Shown here in pieces: positions 8,393 to 18,226 of a stretch of DNA of 64,000 bases. The stretch's first letter is position 1, and every line of letters begins with the position of its first letter. Under the pieces are notes generated by a model. It ran no database searches, was not told the DNA's origin, and saw nothing but the letters and a program-made list of their open reading frames with translations. A program made the translations under genes and the position numbers. The stretch comes from Convivina intestini (GTDB taxonomy: Bacteria > Bacillota > Bacilli > Lactobacillales > Lactobacillaceae): contig NZ_QEKT01000009.1 of assembly GCF_003096575.1 (NCBI RefSeq), positions 1-64,000 on the forward strand. Direction: 5' to 3'.

Positions 8393-9238
8393 TTAATTAT
8401 TTTCTTGTGCTGCTTTAACGGTATTTTCTAATAAAGTAGCAATCGTCATTGGTCCAACACCACCAGGAACTGGGGTAATATAGTCCGCTACCTGACTGGC
8501 TGAGGAATAATCAACATCCCCCGTTGCCTTACCATCAACGATATTCATCCCTACGTCAATGACGACACAGCCTGGTTTCAAATCCTCCCCTAACACAAAA
8601 TCTGGTTGTCCAACGCCAACGACCACTAAATCGGCTTGTTTCAAAAAAGATTTTAACTGGGCCGCTGGGGTATACCGATGGCTTAAAATTACGGTTGCAT
8701 CAGCATTATTTAATAATGCTGCCATCGGACGACCAAATAGTTGAGAACGGCCAATCACCAAGGCTGTTTTACCGGCTGGATCAATTTGATAGTGCTTGAG
8801 TAAAGTCATCACACCTTGCGGAGTAGCAGCAATAGTGTAAGGCAAGGGGGAATCCGCAAATAATAGGCCCTGATTAACGGCCCCCAAGCCATCTACATCT
8901 TTACTTGGTGCAACAGTCGAAAAAATAATTTGTTCATTAACTGCTTCTGGTAAAGGACTTTGAATTAAAATACCAGTAATGGTGTGATCCTGGTTTAAAT
9001 CTCGTACAATTTCTTGAACTGTTTCAGTGTTTGCATCGGCCGGGACAGGAATGTCTTGGGTTTCAATGCCAACTTTAGCGGCTTGACGGGATTTCATACC
9101 TACGTACAAGTCACTTCCTGCATTTTCCGGATCATAAACAACTGCCAAGCGCACTGGCTTAGCCAACTGTCTAACGGCCTGAGATGTTTGTTCATTAATA
9201 ATTTGAGCTACTGCCTTACCATCTAAAATTTTACTCAT
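8393..9238 (-). CDS. folD: Methylenetetrahydrofolate dehydrogenase/cyclohydrolase
   Basis: FolD (281 residues) catalyses NADP-dependent oxidation of 5,10-methylene-THF and hydrolysis to 10-formyl-THF, supplying one-carbon units for purines and fMet. Conserved segments are YVGMKSR (catalytic Tyr and Lys), KDVDGLGAVNQG, the nucleotide-binding GRSQLFGRP, and the C-terminal TPVPGGVGPMTIA. It is transcribed away from comEB-thyA, which also belong to folate/thymidylate metabolism. Confidence 0.95.
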   Translation of the reverse strand: MSKILDGKAVAQIINEQTSQAVRQLAKPVRLAVVYDPENAGSDLYVGMKSRQAAKVGIETQDIPVPADANTETVQEIVRDLNQDHTITGILIQSPLPEAVNEQIIFSTVAPSKDVDGLGAVNQGLLFADSPLPYTIAATPQGVMTLLKHYQIDPAGKTALVIGRSQLFGRPMAALLNNADATVILSHRYTPAAQLKSFLKQADLVVVGVGQPDFVLGEDLKPGCVVIDVGMNIVDGKATGDVDYSSASQVADYITPVPGGVGPMTIATLLENTVKAAQENN

Positions 9239-9306
9239 AATAATATTCTCCCAGATATGCGTGCTAAACTAGATATTGAATCTATTTTAACATTGAGGGG
9301 GACACT

Positions 9307-9792
9307 ATGGCCGATAATCGTATTAACTGGGATCAATATTTTATTGCCCAAGCCGCAATTTTATCTACTCGTTCAACCTGCACTCGGCTACACGTTGGCG
9401 CTATTCTAGTTTATGAAAATCGCATTATTGCTAGTGGTTATAATGGTGCTGTTTCCGGCACACCCCACTGTACTGAGGTCGGCGACTATATGGTTGACGG
9501 TCATTGCGTGCGCGCTGTCCATGCCGAACAAAATGCCCTAATTCAAGCAGCCAAAATGGGGATTGCTGTTAACGGCGCCCACTTATATGTGACAGATGCT
9601 CCTTGCCTACAATGCACTAAATTATTACTGCAAGCCGGGATTACCTCTATTAAGTTCATGCGAAACTACCGCAATGACGAATTTGCCCAATCCCTCTTAG
9701 CTGAAAAACAAGTGCCTTTGATTCACGTCCCCTTTGAGGCTAAAACTGCCACTCAAATTAATTTAGAACAATTTATTAACACTACGGAATAA
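9307..9792 (+). CDS. comEB: dCMP deaminase (ComEB family)
   Basis: A zinc-dependent deoxycytidylate deaminase of 161 residues that makes dUMP, the substrate of the next gene. The zinc ligands are visible in HAEQNA and PCLQC. The start follows GAGGGGG. It is separated from thyA by 14 bases with a shared direction, so the pair forms a dTMP-synthesis operon. Confidence 0.93.
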   Translation: MADNRINWDQYFIAQAAILSTRSTCTRLHVGAILVYENRIIASGYNGAVSGTPHCTEVGDYMVDGHCVRAVHAEQNALIQAAKMGIAVNGAHLYVTDAPCLQCTKLLLQAGITSIKFMRNYRNDEFAQSLLAEKQVPLIHVPFEAKTATQINLEQFINTTE

Positions 9793-9806
9793 AAAGAGGT
9801 AAAAAC

Positions 9807-10769
9807 ATGAGTCAAAACGAAACTGTCTACTTAGATTTAGCCCAAAAAATTCTAACCGAAGGTACCTTTAAAGAAGACCGTACTGGAACTGGTACCTATT
9901 CAATTTTTGGTACCCAGATGCGCTTTAATTTAGCCGAAGGTTTTCCAATTTTAACCACCAAAAAAGTTTTCTTTGGATTAATCAAAAGTGAATTACTTTG
10001 GTTTTTACGAGGTGATAACAACATCCGCTTTTTACTCGAACATAATAATCACATTTGGGATGAATGGGCCTTTAAAAAGTGGATTGAATCTGATCAATAT
10101 CAAGGACCAGATATGACCGATTTTGGTCGCCGAGCACCCCTTGATGCTGATTTTAATGCCCACTATCAAGAACAAAAGCAAATCTTTGTTGATCGTATTT
10201 TAAACGATGATGCCTTCATGGAAGAATTTGGCTACATCGGCGAAGTTTACGGTAAACTCTGGCGGAATTGGGCCAGTGTCCTCCCAGATGGTAACAGCAC
10301 TGATCAGGTTGGCCGCCTAATTAATGAAATTAAAAACAACCCGAACTCCCGCCGCCTGATTTTATCGGCTTGGAATGCCGAAACTACGCCTCAAGCACCA
10401 TTACCTTCCTGTCATGTATTGAGTCAATATTATGTAGCTGATGGCAAATTAAGTGCTCAGTTATACCAACGTTCTGGTGACTTCTTCCTTGGCGTACCCT
10501 TTAATATTGCCAGCTACTCCCTCTTAATTCATATGATTGCAGCCCAAACCGGTTATCAAGTTGGCGACTTTGTTCACACCATTGGTGATACCCACATCTA
10601 CAAAAACCATGTAGATCAGGTTCAAGAACAATTACAGCGCCCTCAGCATCCCCTCCCTCAACTTTGGTTGAATCCAGCTGTTAAATCAATCTTTGATTAC
10701 ACCATGGATGATATCAAACTCATCGACTATACTAGCGAACCAGCGATTAAAGCGCCCGTCGCTGTTTAA
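9807..10769 (+). CDS. thyA: Thymidylate synthase
   Basis: ThyA (320 residues) converts dUMP and methylene-THF to dTMP and dihydrofolate. The nucleophilic Cys lies in LPSCHVLSQYYV. Also visible are RRLILSAWN (phosphate-binding arginines), GDFFLGVPFNIASY and GDTHIYKNH (dUMP contacts). The length fits the long thymidylate synthase form common in lactobacilli. RBS AAAGAGG lies upstream. Confidence 0.95.
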   Translation: MSQNETVYLDLAQKILTEGTFKEDRTGTGTYSIFGTQMRFNLAEGFPILTTKKVFFGLIKSELLWFLRGDNNIRFLLEHNNHIWDEWAFKKWIESDQYQGPDMTDFGRRAPLDADFNAHYQEQKQIFVDRILNDDAFMEEFGYIGEVYGKLWRNWASVLPDGNSTDQVGRLINEIKNNPNSRRLILSAWNAETTPQAPLPSCHVLSQYYVADGKLSAQLYQRSGDFFLGVPFNIASYSLLIHMIAAQTGYQVGDFVHTIGDTHIYKNHVDQVQEQLQRPQHPLPQLWLNPAVKSIFDYTMDDIKLIDYTSEPAIKAPVAV

Positions 10770-10774
10770 ACCCA

Positions 10775-10800
10775 AAAGGACGACCTAACGGTCGTCCTTT
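10775..10800. terminator. Bidirectional terminator between thyA and uvrA
   Basis: A perfect 11-bp stem (AAAGGACGACC/GGTCGTCCTTT) around TAAC. It is A-rich on one side and T-rich on the other, between convergent thyA and uvrA. Confidence 0.9.
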
Positions 10801-10807
10801 TTATTAA

Positions 10808-13681
10808 TTAACTTTGCTGTTCAGTTCGCTGACGGTCACGCTCCATAATCGCTTTTAAATATTTTCCAGTATATGAATGCTGATCCTTAGCGACTTTTTC
10901 CGGTGTACCAGCCACCAAAATCTTACCACCACCAGCACCCCCTTCAGGACCTAAATCAATCAACCAATCAGCTGATTTAATGACGTCCAAATTGTGTTCA
11001 ATCACAATCACGGTATTGCCCGCATCCACTAGTCGGTTTAGTACTTCCAGCAAACGCGCAATATCATCGGTATGCAAACCAGTTGTTGGTTCATCCAAAA
11101 TATAGACCGTTTTACCATTCGTCCGACGATGTAATTCCGAAGCCAATTTCATCCGTTGAGCTTCTCCACCAGACAAAGTCGTGGCCGACTGACCTAATTT
11201 TACGTAGCCTAAACCAACATCATTAATGGTTTGTAAGCGACGCGCAATTTTAGGAATGGGGGCAAAGAATTCTAAGGCTTGGGCGGCCGTCATATCCAAT
11301 ACCTGGGCAATTGTCTTGCCTTTATAAGTCACTTCCAAGGTCTCTGAATTATAACGAGTGCCGTTGCAGACTTCACAGGCCACATAAACATCCGGTAGGA
11401 AGTTCATTTCGATTTTAATGACACCATCTCCGCGACAGTTCTCACAACGGCCACCCTTAGTGTTAAAGGAGAACCGGCCTTTATTATAACCACGTAATTT
11501 GGCTTCGTTGGTCTGGGCAAATAATTCCCGAATATCATCAAAAACACCAGTATAAGTAGCTGGATTAGAACGGGGTGTACGACCAATTGGTGATTGATCA
11601 ATATCAACTACCTGTTCAATATTCTCAATTCCTTCAACCACACGATAAGCACCTGGCTTTTGTGAATTGTGATTTAATTTTTGCTTTAGAACCCGTTTCA
11701 AGACGGTATTGACCAGAGTTGATTTTCCAGATCCAGAAACACCCGTAACAGCCACAAATTTACCCAAGGGAAATTTCGCCGTAACATTTTTTAAATTATT
11801 TTCCTTGACTCCGCGCAAAATAATTTCATTGCCGTTGCCCTTGCGACGCTTTTCCGGTACTGGGATGAAACGCTTACCGGACAGATATTGACCCGTTAGA
11901 GATTTAGAATCATTGGCCACTACTTGGGGCGTGCCAGCCGCAACAATTTCACCGCCCAATGAACCGGCCCCGGGACCAACATCAATCAAATAATCAGCGG
12001 CCAGCATGGTATCTTCATCGTGTTCCACAACGACCAAAGTATTGCCCAAATCACGCATACTTTGCATCGAGCCCAAGAGCATGTCGTTATCCCGTTGATG
12101 GAGCCCAATCGATGGCTCATCGAGTACATACAAGACTCCCGATAAATTAGACCCAATTTGAGTCGCTAAGCGAATCCGCTGTGATTCCCCTCCCGATAAC
12201 GTTCGGGCCGAGCGTGCTAAAGTCAAATATTGTAATCCAACACTTTTTAAGAAACCTAAACGATCGCGAATTTCTTTAATAATCGGACGAGCGATTTCTT
12301 GATCCTGCTGTCCTAATTGAATATCTTTAAAAAAGTCAATTTCATCTTCAACCGATAATTCGGCCAATTGACCAATATTAGTTCCTTTAACCTTAACTGA
12401 TAAAGCAGCAGCATTTAAGCGGTACCCGCGACAAACTTTACAAGTTAACTCAGTCATGTATTGCGCCATTTGATCCCGCGTAAAATCAGAATTAGTTTCG
12501 TTAAAGCGCCGACTGATGTTGTTTAGAACTCCTTCAAAAGGAATATCAACATCCCGCACACCACCAAAGTCATTTTTATAGTGGAAGTGAAATTCTTTGG
12601 TACCGGATCCTTCTAAAATTAGCTGCCGTTTTTCTTTAGACAATTTTTTAAAGGGTGTATCTAAATCAATTTTAAATTGTTGGCAAAATTGGGCTAACAT
12701 TTCAGGATAATAATTGGACGAAATCGGATTCCAAGGAGCAATTGCCCCTTCGCGCAAGGTTTTTTCAGGGTCGGGAATAATCAAATCCATATCGACTTCT
12801 CGGGTCACACCCAATCCCTGACAAGCCGGACAAGCTCCCATTGGCGCATTGAAACTAAACAAACGGGGCTCTAACCGGCCAACTCGAAAGTCACCCAAAT
12901 CACCTAAATAATGGTCCGAAAACTTTAAGGGGGCTACCGGCTCATCATCCCCCCGGGTGACGATGTCTAATTCCACTAGGCCACCAGTTAAATTGGCCGC
13001 TGCTTCCATAGAATCATACAAACGAGAACGAGCATCTTCACGTAAAACAATCCGGTCAATCATGACATCAATGCTATGGACTTTATTACGATCTAGTGCT
13101 AAATCAGTTTGTTCATCTAATTCCACAATTTCGCCGTCAATTCGGGCCCGAATATAACCCTGCTTCCGCATTTTTTCAAAAGTCCCCAAATGACTTCCAC
13201 GTTTAGCCTGAATAACTGGAGCAAAAACTTGTAAACGGGTTCCCTCAGCTAAATGATTTTGCGTATACTCTACCATTTGGTCAATCGTATACATAATTTT
13301 GGTACCGTCAGCGGGGTCATCTGGTTTTCCGACACGGGCAAATAATAGTCGGAAATAGTCATTAATTTCTGTAACCGTTCCCACCGTTGATCTTGGATTA
13401 TTGGAAGTGGTTTTCTGGTCAATTGAAATCGCTGGAGATAATCCATCAATTGAGTCAACATCCGGTTTATCCATTTGTCCCAAAAATTGACGAGCATAGG
13501 AACTTAAACTCTCAACATAGCGCCGTTGACCTTCGGCATATAGGGTATCAAAAGCTAAGGAAGACTTTCCAGAACCGGATAGACCAGTAATTACTGTTAA
13601 CTGATCTTTAGGGATATCTACATTAATATTCTTTAAATTATGAGCACGAGCACCTCGTATCTCAATTACATCTTTTGCCAT
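10808..13681 (-). CDS. uvrA: Excinuclease ABC subunit A
   Basis: UvrA (957 residues) is the dimeric ATPase that finds bulky DNA lesions and loads UvrB. Both ABC modules are present: Walker [13 protein letters not shown] and [12 protein letters not shown], and signatures LSGGESQRIRLA and LSGGEAQRMKLA. CxxC zinc-finger pairs are seen around CPACQGLG, CKVCRG, and CENCRG...CEVC. It lies 14 bases downstream of uvrB and is probably in the same SOS-controlled unit. Confidence 0.97.
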   Translation of the reverse strand: MAKDVIEIRGARAHNLKNINVDIPKDQLTVITGLSGSGKSSLAFDTLYAEGQRRYVESLSSYARQFLGQMDKPDVDSIDGLSPAISIDQKTTSNNPRSTVGTVTEINDYFRLLFARVGKPDDPADGTKIMYTIDQMVEYTQNHLAEGTRLQVFAPVIQAKRGSHLGTFEKMRKQGYIRARIDGEIVELDEQTDLALDRNKVHSIDVMIDRIVLREDARSRLYDSMEAAANLTGGLVELDIVTRGDDEPVAPLKFSDHYLGDLGDFRVGRLEPRLFSFNAPMGACPACQGLGVTREVDMDLIIPDPEKTLREGAIAPWNPISSNYYPEMLAQFCQQFKIDLDTPFKKLSKEKRQLILEGSGTKEFHFHYKNDFGGVRDVDIPFEGVLNNISRRFNETNSDFTRDQMAQYMTELTCKVCRGYRLNAAALSVKVKGTNIGQLAELSVEDEIDFFKDIQLGQQDQEIARPIIKEIRDRLGFLKSVGLQYLTLARSARTLSGGESQRIRLATQIGSNLSGVLYVLDEPSIGLHQRDNDMLLGSMQSMRDLGNTLVVVEHDEDTMLAADYLIDVGPGAGSLGGEIVAAGTPQVVANDSKSLTGQYLSGKRFIPVPEKRRKGNGNEIILRGVKENNLKNVTAKFPLGKFVAVTGVSGSGKSTLVNTVLKRVLKQKLNHNSQKPGAYRVVEGIENIEQVVDIDQSPIGRTPRSNPATYTGVFDDIRELFAQTNEAKLRGYNKGRFSFNTKGGRCENCRGDGVIKIEMNFLPDVYVACEVCNGTRYNSETLEVTYKGKTIAQVLDMTAAQALEFFAPIPKIARRLQTINDVGLGYVKLGQSATTLSGGEAQRMKLASELHRRTNGKTVYILDEPTTGLHTDDIARLLEVLNRLVDAGNTVIVIEHNLDVIKSADWLIDLGPEGGAGGGKILVAGTPEKVAKDQHSYTGKYLKAIMERDRQRTEQQS

Positions 13682-13695
13682 CTTTATCCTTCCCC

Positions 13696-15708
13696 TTATA
13701 GTCCGGCTTGAGCCTTTAAAGTCATAATACTGTCCCGTAAATTGGCAGCCGTTTCAAAGTCAAGATCTTTGGCTGCGGCCTTCATTTGACCCGTCATATT
13801 TTCTAAGATCGTGTTTTGTTCATCACGAGGTAAGTCATTAAAAGCAACCTTAGTCAAATCAAGTTGATCATCACTATGATCAACAGCATGGGTAACGGTA
13901 ATTAAGTCTCTAATATCTTTTTTAATCGTCGTTGGGGTAATCCCATGTTCTTTGTTATAGGCGATTTGAATATCACGCCGTCGCTGGGTCTCATCCATGG
14001 CTTCTTGCATCGATTTAGTCACCTTATCGGCATACATAATGACATGACCATTTTGGTTACGAGCAGCTCGCCCAATCGTTTGAATTAAGGAACGAGGATT
14101 ACGCAAGAAACCTTCTTTATCAGCGTCCAAAATAGCAACTAAAGAGGTTTCAGGCACATCAATTCCTTCTCGTAAAAGATTAATTCCAACTAAGACATCA
14201 TACTTACCTAAACGCAAATCTCGAATAATGGCTGTCCGCTCTAAAGTTTTAATATCAGAATGTAAATAAGCCACCTTAATGCCCAAGTCCTTGAAATAGT
14301 CCGTCAAATCTTCGGACATTCGTTTCGTCAAAGTTGTAATGAAAACTCGCTCATCAGCTTCGGCTCGTTTATTAATTTCAGCCACTAAATCATCAACCTG
14401 GCCCATAACTGGACGAACTTCAATCGTAGGATCTAGTAGACCGGTTGGCCGAATAATTTGCTCCACGATGTCAGCCTTGGGTACCCGAGCTAACTCATAA
14501 TCCCCCGGTGTCGCTGACATATAAATAATTTGATGAACATGTTTTTCAAATTCAGGTAATTTCAAAGGTCGATTGTCTAAGGCTGATGGCAAACGGAATC
14601 CATAATCAACCAAGGTCTGCTTACGGGCTCGATCACCATTGTACATTCCTCGTACCTGCGGCATGGTAACGTGACTTTCATCGACAACAATTAAAAAATC
14701 CTTGGGAAAGAAATCAAGCAAGGTAAAGGGCGCTTCGCCGGCTTGACGACCATCCATCCAGCGTGAGTAATTCTCAATTCCACTGGTAAAACCCATTTCA
14801 GCTAACATAGCCAAATCATACTCAGTCCGCTGTTTAATTCGTTGGGCTTCTAATAACTTCCCTTCAGACTCAAAGGCCTTAACCTGCTCCTCCATTTCGC
14901 CCCGGATACCAATCAAGGCCGCCTTCATCCGTTCATCATCAGTCATAAAGTGCTTGGCTGGGAAAATAGCCACATGATCGCGTTCACTAACTGTCTCACC
15001 AGTCAAAGAATTAATTTCTCGGATACGGTCAATCTCATCGCCAAAAAATTCAATTCGTAAGGCAATTTCATCTTGCGAAGCTGGGAAAATTTCGACAACA
15101 TCCCCCCGTACTCGGAAAGTTCCACGCTGAAAATCTAAATCATTACGGGTAAATTGTACGTCGACCAAATCCCGCATCAACTGAGTTCGACCGTACTCCC
15201 GACCGACTCGCAAGCTAATCACGTGATCTTGATACTGACGGGGATCCCCCAATCCAAAAATTGAACTAACCGAAGCCACCACAATCGTATCATTACGCTC
15301 AAACAGTGAACTAGTCGCTGAGTTCCGTAATTTATCAATTTCATCGTTGACCGAAGAATCTTTTTCAATAAAGGTATCCGAACTGGGTACATACGCTTCG
15401 GGTTGATAATAATCATAATAAGAAACGAAGTATTCTACCGCACTATTGGGGAAAAATTCTTTTAACTCACTATAAAGTTGTCCGGCTAAAGTCTTGTTAT
15501 GACTTAAAACTAAGGTTGGTTTGTTATTTTGGGCAATTACGTTGGAAATGGTGAAAGTTTTTCCCGTTCCAGTTGCTCCTAATAAAATTTGTTCCTTAAC
15601 ACCAGCTTTAAGACCATCAACCAGCTTATTAATCGCCTTAGGTTGATCACCGGTTGGTTGATACTTTGATACCACTTCAAATTGGTGGTTATCCTCTTGT
15701 GTAATCAT
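13696..15708 (-). CDS. uvrB: Excinuclease ABC subunit B
   Basis: UvrB (670 residues) is the helicase-like damage-verification subunit of nucleotide excision repair. The motifs are Walker [15 protein letters not shown], the beta-hairpin region [12 protein letters not shown], the DESH box, helicase motif VI ([10 protein letters not shown]), and a C-terminal UVR domain ([12 protein letters not shown]) that recruits UvrC. The promoter region carries a LexA-type box. Confidence 0.97.
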   Translation of the reverse strand: MITQEDNHQFEVVSKYQPTGDQPKAINKLVDGLKAGVKEQILLGATGTGKTFTISNVIAQNNKPTLVLSHNKTLAGQLYSELKEFFPNSAVEYFVSYYDYYQPEAYVPSSDTFIEKDSSVNDEIDKLRNSATSSLFERNDTIVVASVSSIFGLGDPRQYQDHVISLRVGREYGRTQLMRDLVDVQFTRNDLDFQRGTFRVRGDVVEIFPASQDEIALRIEFFGDEIDRIREINSLTGETVSERDHVAIFPAKHFMTDDERMKAALIGIRGEMEEQVKAFESEGKLLEAQRIKQRTEYDLAMLAEMGFTSGIENYSRWMDGRQAGEAPFTLLDFFPKDFLIVVDESHVTMPQVRGMYNGDRARKQTLVDYGFRLPSALDNRPLKLPEFEKHVHQIIYMSATPGDYELARVPKADIVEQIIRPTGLLDPTIEVRPVMGQVDDLVAEINKRAEADERVFITTLTKRMSEDLTDYFKDLGIKVAYLHSDIKTLERTAIIRDLRLGKYDVLVGINLLREGIDVPETSLVAILDADKEGFLRNPRSLIQTIGRAARNQNGHVIMYADKVTKSMQEAMDETQRRRDIQIAYNKEHGITPTTIKKDIRDLITVTHAVDHSDDQLDLTKVAFNDLPRDEQNTILENMTGQMKAAAKDLDFETAANLRDSIMTLKAQAGL

Positions 15709-15742
15709 GTACGCCCCACTGTCATTTACTTTGTTAAGCCTT

Positions 15743-15770
15743 ATTATAACAAAAAACGAACAAGCGTTCT
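15743..15770 (-). promoter_or_regulatory. uvrB promoter with LexA/DinR (SOS) box
   Basis: TATAAT on the minus strand at 15743-15748, and upstream of it the 14-mer CGAACAAGCGTTCT (15757-15770). This matches the Gram-positive SOS box CGAACNNNNGTTCG at 13 of 14 positions and covers the -35 region. LexA should therefore repress uvrBA until DNA damage. Confidence 0.75.
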
Positions 15771-15787
15771 AATGAACGACTTGCTCG
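15757..15787 (-). terminator. ltaS terminator overlapping the SOS box
   Basis: The arms at 15757-15769 and 15774-15787 pair with one bulge around ATTA, and the minus strand continues with six T residues. The same bases form the SOS box of uvrB. Confidence 0.7.
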
Positions 15788-15795
15788 CCAAGTGC

Positions 15796-17925
15796 TTATT
15801 TAGCATTACCATTACTATATTCAGGCGCATCGGTAGTATAGTCACTGGTACTAGAATGACCATTATTTTTTGCCAATACACTGGATGGATTACTTTCTTG
15901 ATTACGCTTTAAGATTTTTAAGGCAGCCGATTTTTGGTAGTCAAAGTCTTTTTTATTCACAGCATGGAAATTACTACGCGAAGTGTCAAAGCGAAGCAAA
16001 TCCCCTGTAATAATTTTATCCGAGTAAGATAGCGATTTATCAGCATAATCCTGAGCCTTTTTAGCAGCAGCCTTCAACTCTGGATCCTGATTAATATTTA
16101 GAGTCTCACCAGTTTCCGTATTAAAGTACTGGTTACGGTACTTCATATACTTTGGTGTTACCCAATCACCACTCCGAAATACAACTACTTGCGAATCCGC
16201 CTTAGACAACAAATCGTGGCCAAACATGGTCATTCCATTAGTAGGAACCCCCAGCAAATCTAGCAAGGTTGGCATCATATCGATTTCACCACCATAAGTA
16301 TGATCAACGCCACCCTCAAGACCAGTCGCATGAATCATAAACGGTACCTTTTGGAACTGAGCTAAATCGTAATTATTCACACTACTCTTACCTAACAACT
16401 GGGCAATTGCTGGCTGATGGTTTTCGGAAATACCGTAATGATCACCATAAAGAACAAAGACCGAATTATCATACAAACCAGCCTTCTTCATATAATCAAT
16501 GAATTCACCAAAAGCTTGGTCCAAATAATGGGCTGTCTGGACGTAGCCATCAACCGTATTGTCACCGGTTTTGGTAGCTGGGAAGGCAATATTTTGCTTA
16601 TCTAATTCATATGGATAGTGGTTGGTTACTGTAATCAACTTTGCATAAAACGGTTGCGGTAACTGTTCAATATACTGGGCCGAATCCTTAAGGAAAATCT
16701 TATCCTTCAAACCATAACCAACGTTGTTACTTGATTTTTTAGCATTAGGATAAAACTCTTTAGAGAAATAATAGTTATAACCAAAGGACTTATAGGTATT
16801 ATTTCGATTCCAGAAAGTGCCCACATCTCCGTGAAAGGCAGCCGAAGTATAGCCCTGCTGTGCCAAAACAGCTGGCATGGCCTCAAAGGTATTGTTGGTG
16901 CCATACTTAACCATTGCTGAACCAGTGGCCAAACCATAAAGACTATTTTCCTGCATCATTTCCGCATCGGAAGTCTTTCCTTGACCAACTTGATTGTAAA
17001 AATTATCATAACTCAGCGTATTTTGATCATGGTAGAACTGGTTCAAATTAGGCGTTACTTCTTGACCATCAACCTTGTAATCAATTAAAAACTGTTGGAA
17101 GGATTCCAAATGAATGACAAAGACATTTTTACCCTTTTGCGTGCCGTAATATTGTACATTAGCGGGCGTTTGATTTTGAGTCGTAAAGGCCTGAATTTTC
17201 TTTAAATCAGCTGGTTTAGCCTGTTTTCGACTATTGGATTGGTTGTAAGTTTGGACAGCATTGAAAACCACATACTCATTAAGTCCTAAATACTTCACAA
17301 TATAATTGTTATCAAAAGAACGTGTTAGCAGACCCGAACGATCAACCGAAGCAATCCCATAATCAACAAACATCAGAACCACTCCTAACAGAGTAGTTAA
17401 AACGGCGTATCGTTTTTGGATGCCTTTTTTATCAATTTTAATTTGACGGAAAATCAATAAAAGAATCAGCAAGATAATATCTAAGAAAATCAAATAATCA
17501 GACAAATGAATAATTGCCACAATTGATTTACCTAGATTATTCCCAGTCGAACTACCCGATCCAATAATACCAATTGATAAAAAGTCCGAAAATTCACGAT
17601 AGTACAAAACGTTAGCAAACAGCCACATTGATTGAATCAAATTCATGACAATCGCCAGCCAATAACTAAGCGCACCTCGGAAATACAAGGCTAGACTCAA
17701 TAAAATAATTGCCGTTGGAATGGGATTTAAAATTAACAAAAATTGTTGAATCGGTCCCACAACCCCTAAGTTAAAATTCATCAAATAATTAACATAGGTT
17801 TTAACCCAAACTAAAATAACATTTAGGATAAAAAACCAAACGATGGGTGCGGAAGAATCCGTTGTTTTCTTAATTTGTTGCCACCACTGTTTTGGGCTTA
17901 ACACCTGTTTCAAAAAGGACATCAT
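15796..17925 (-). CDS. ltaS: Lipoteichoic acid synthase (LtaS type)
   Basis: A glycerol-phosphate transferase of 709 residues that polymerises the polyglycerolphosphate chain of lipoteichoic acid from phosphatidylglycerol. Five N-terminal transmembrane helices (about 20-210) precede an extracellular sulfatase-fold domain. The nucleophilic Thr is in GQGKTSDAE, with further metal-site segments HLESFQ and FHGDVGTFW and DHYG. The C-terminal tail is Asn/Ser rich. It ends the lafA-lafB block, consistent with a joint role in cell-envelope assembly. Confidence 0.92.
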   Translation of the reverse strand: MMSFLKQVLSPKQWWQQIKKTTDSSAPIVWFFILNVILVWVKTYVNYLMNFNLGVVGPIQQFLLILNPIPTAIILLSLALYFRGALSYWLAIVMNLIQSMWLFANVLYYREFSDFLSIGIIGSGSSTGNNLGKSIVAIIHLSDYLIFLDIILLILLLIFRQIKIDKKGIQKRYAVLTTLLGVVLMFVDYGIASVDRSGLLTRSFDNNYIVKYLGLNEYVVFNAVQTYNQSNSRKQAKPADLKKIQAFTTQNQTPANVQYYGTQKGKNVFVIHLESFQQFLIDYKVDGQEVTPNLNQFYHDQNTLSYDNFYNQVGQGKTSDAEMMQENSLYGLATGSAMVKYGTNNTFEAMPAVLAQQGYTSAAFHGDVGTFWNRNNTYKSFGYNYYFSKEFYPNAKKSSNNVGYGLKDKIFLKDSAQYIEQLPQPFYAKLITVTNHYPYELDKQNIAFPATKTGDNTVDGYVQTAHYLDQAFGEFIDYMKKAGLYDNSVFVLYGDHYGISENHQPAIAQLLGKSSVNNYDLAQFQKVPFMIHATGLEGGVDHTYGGEIDMMPTLLDLLGVPTNGMTMFGHDLLSKADSQVVVFRSGDWVTPKYMKYRNQYFNTETGETLNINQDPELKAAAKKAQDYADKSLSYSDKIITGDLLRFDTSRSNFHAVNKKDFDYQKSAALKILKRNQESNPSSVLAKNNGHSSTSDYTTDAPEYSNGNAK

Positions 17926-17951
17926 ATTTTTTCCTCAATAAATTAATCCGT

Positions 17952-18212
17952 TCAGAAAACCAACTGCATATCGTGCAATACATCATATATTTCAATCGCC
18001 ACTAGGTCGATATCATCAAACTCAAACTCACGGAATTGACGATGTTCCCGGACCCGCCATAGGCCTTGGGTCTGATCGTAACTTACCTGCAAGACCTCAA
18101 CGCCATAAACTTCAAAACGGCGTAACTGATGCGTATCATTAGTAGACTCAGTCATCGCCCGTAACCGGGTCATAATCTGTTTTAAATCACTAGTTGGTGA
18201 ACCTAAAGGCAT
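17952..18212 (-). CDS. ykuJ: YkuJ-like small protein (DUF1797)
   Basis: About 86 residues with the family signature (RRFEVYGVEVLQVSYD and a C-terminal FDDIDLVAIEIYDVL). YkuJ proteins are small, dimeric and of unknown function. A GTG at 18221 overlaps the ribosome site AGAGG, so the ATG at 18212, eight bases downstream of it, is preferred. It lies between the flippase-like gene and ltaS. Confidence 0.75.
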   Translation of the reverse strand: MPLGSPTSDLKQIMTRLRAMTESTNDTHQLRRFEVYGVEVLQVSYDQTQGLWRVREHRQFREFEFDDIDLVAIEIYDVLHDMQLVF

Positions 18213-18226
18213 CTTTATCACCTCTT

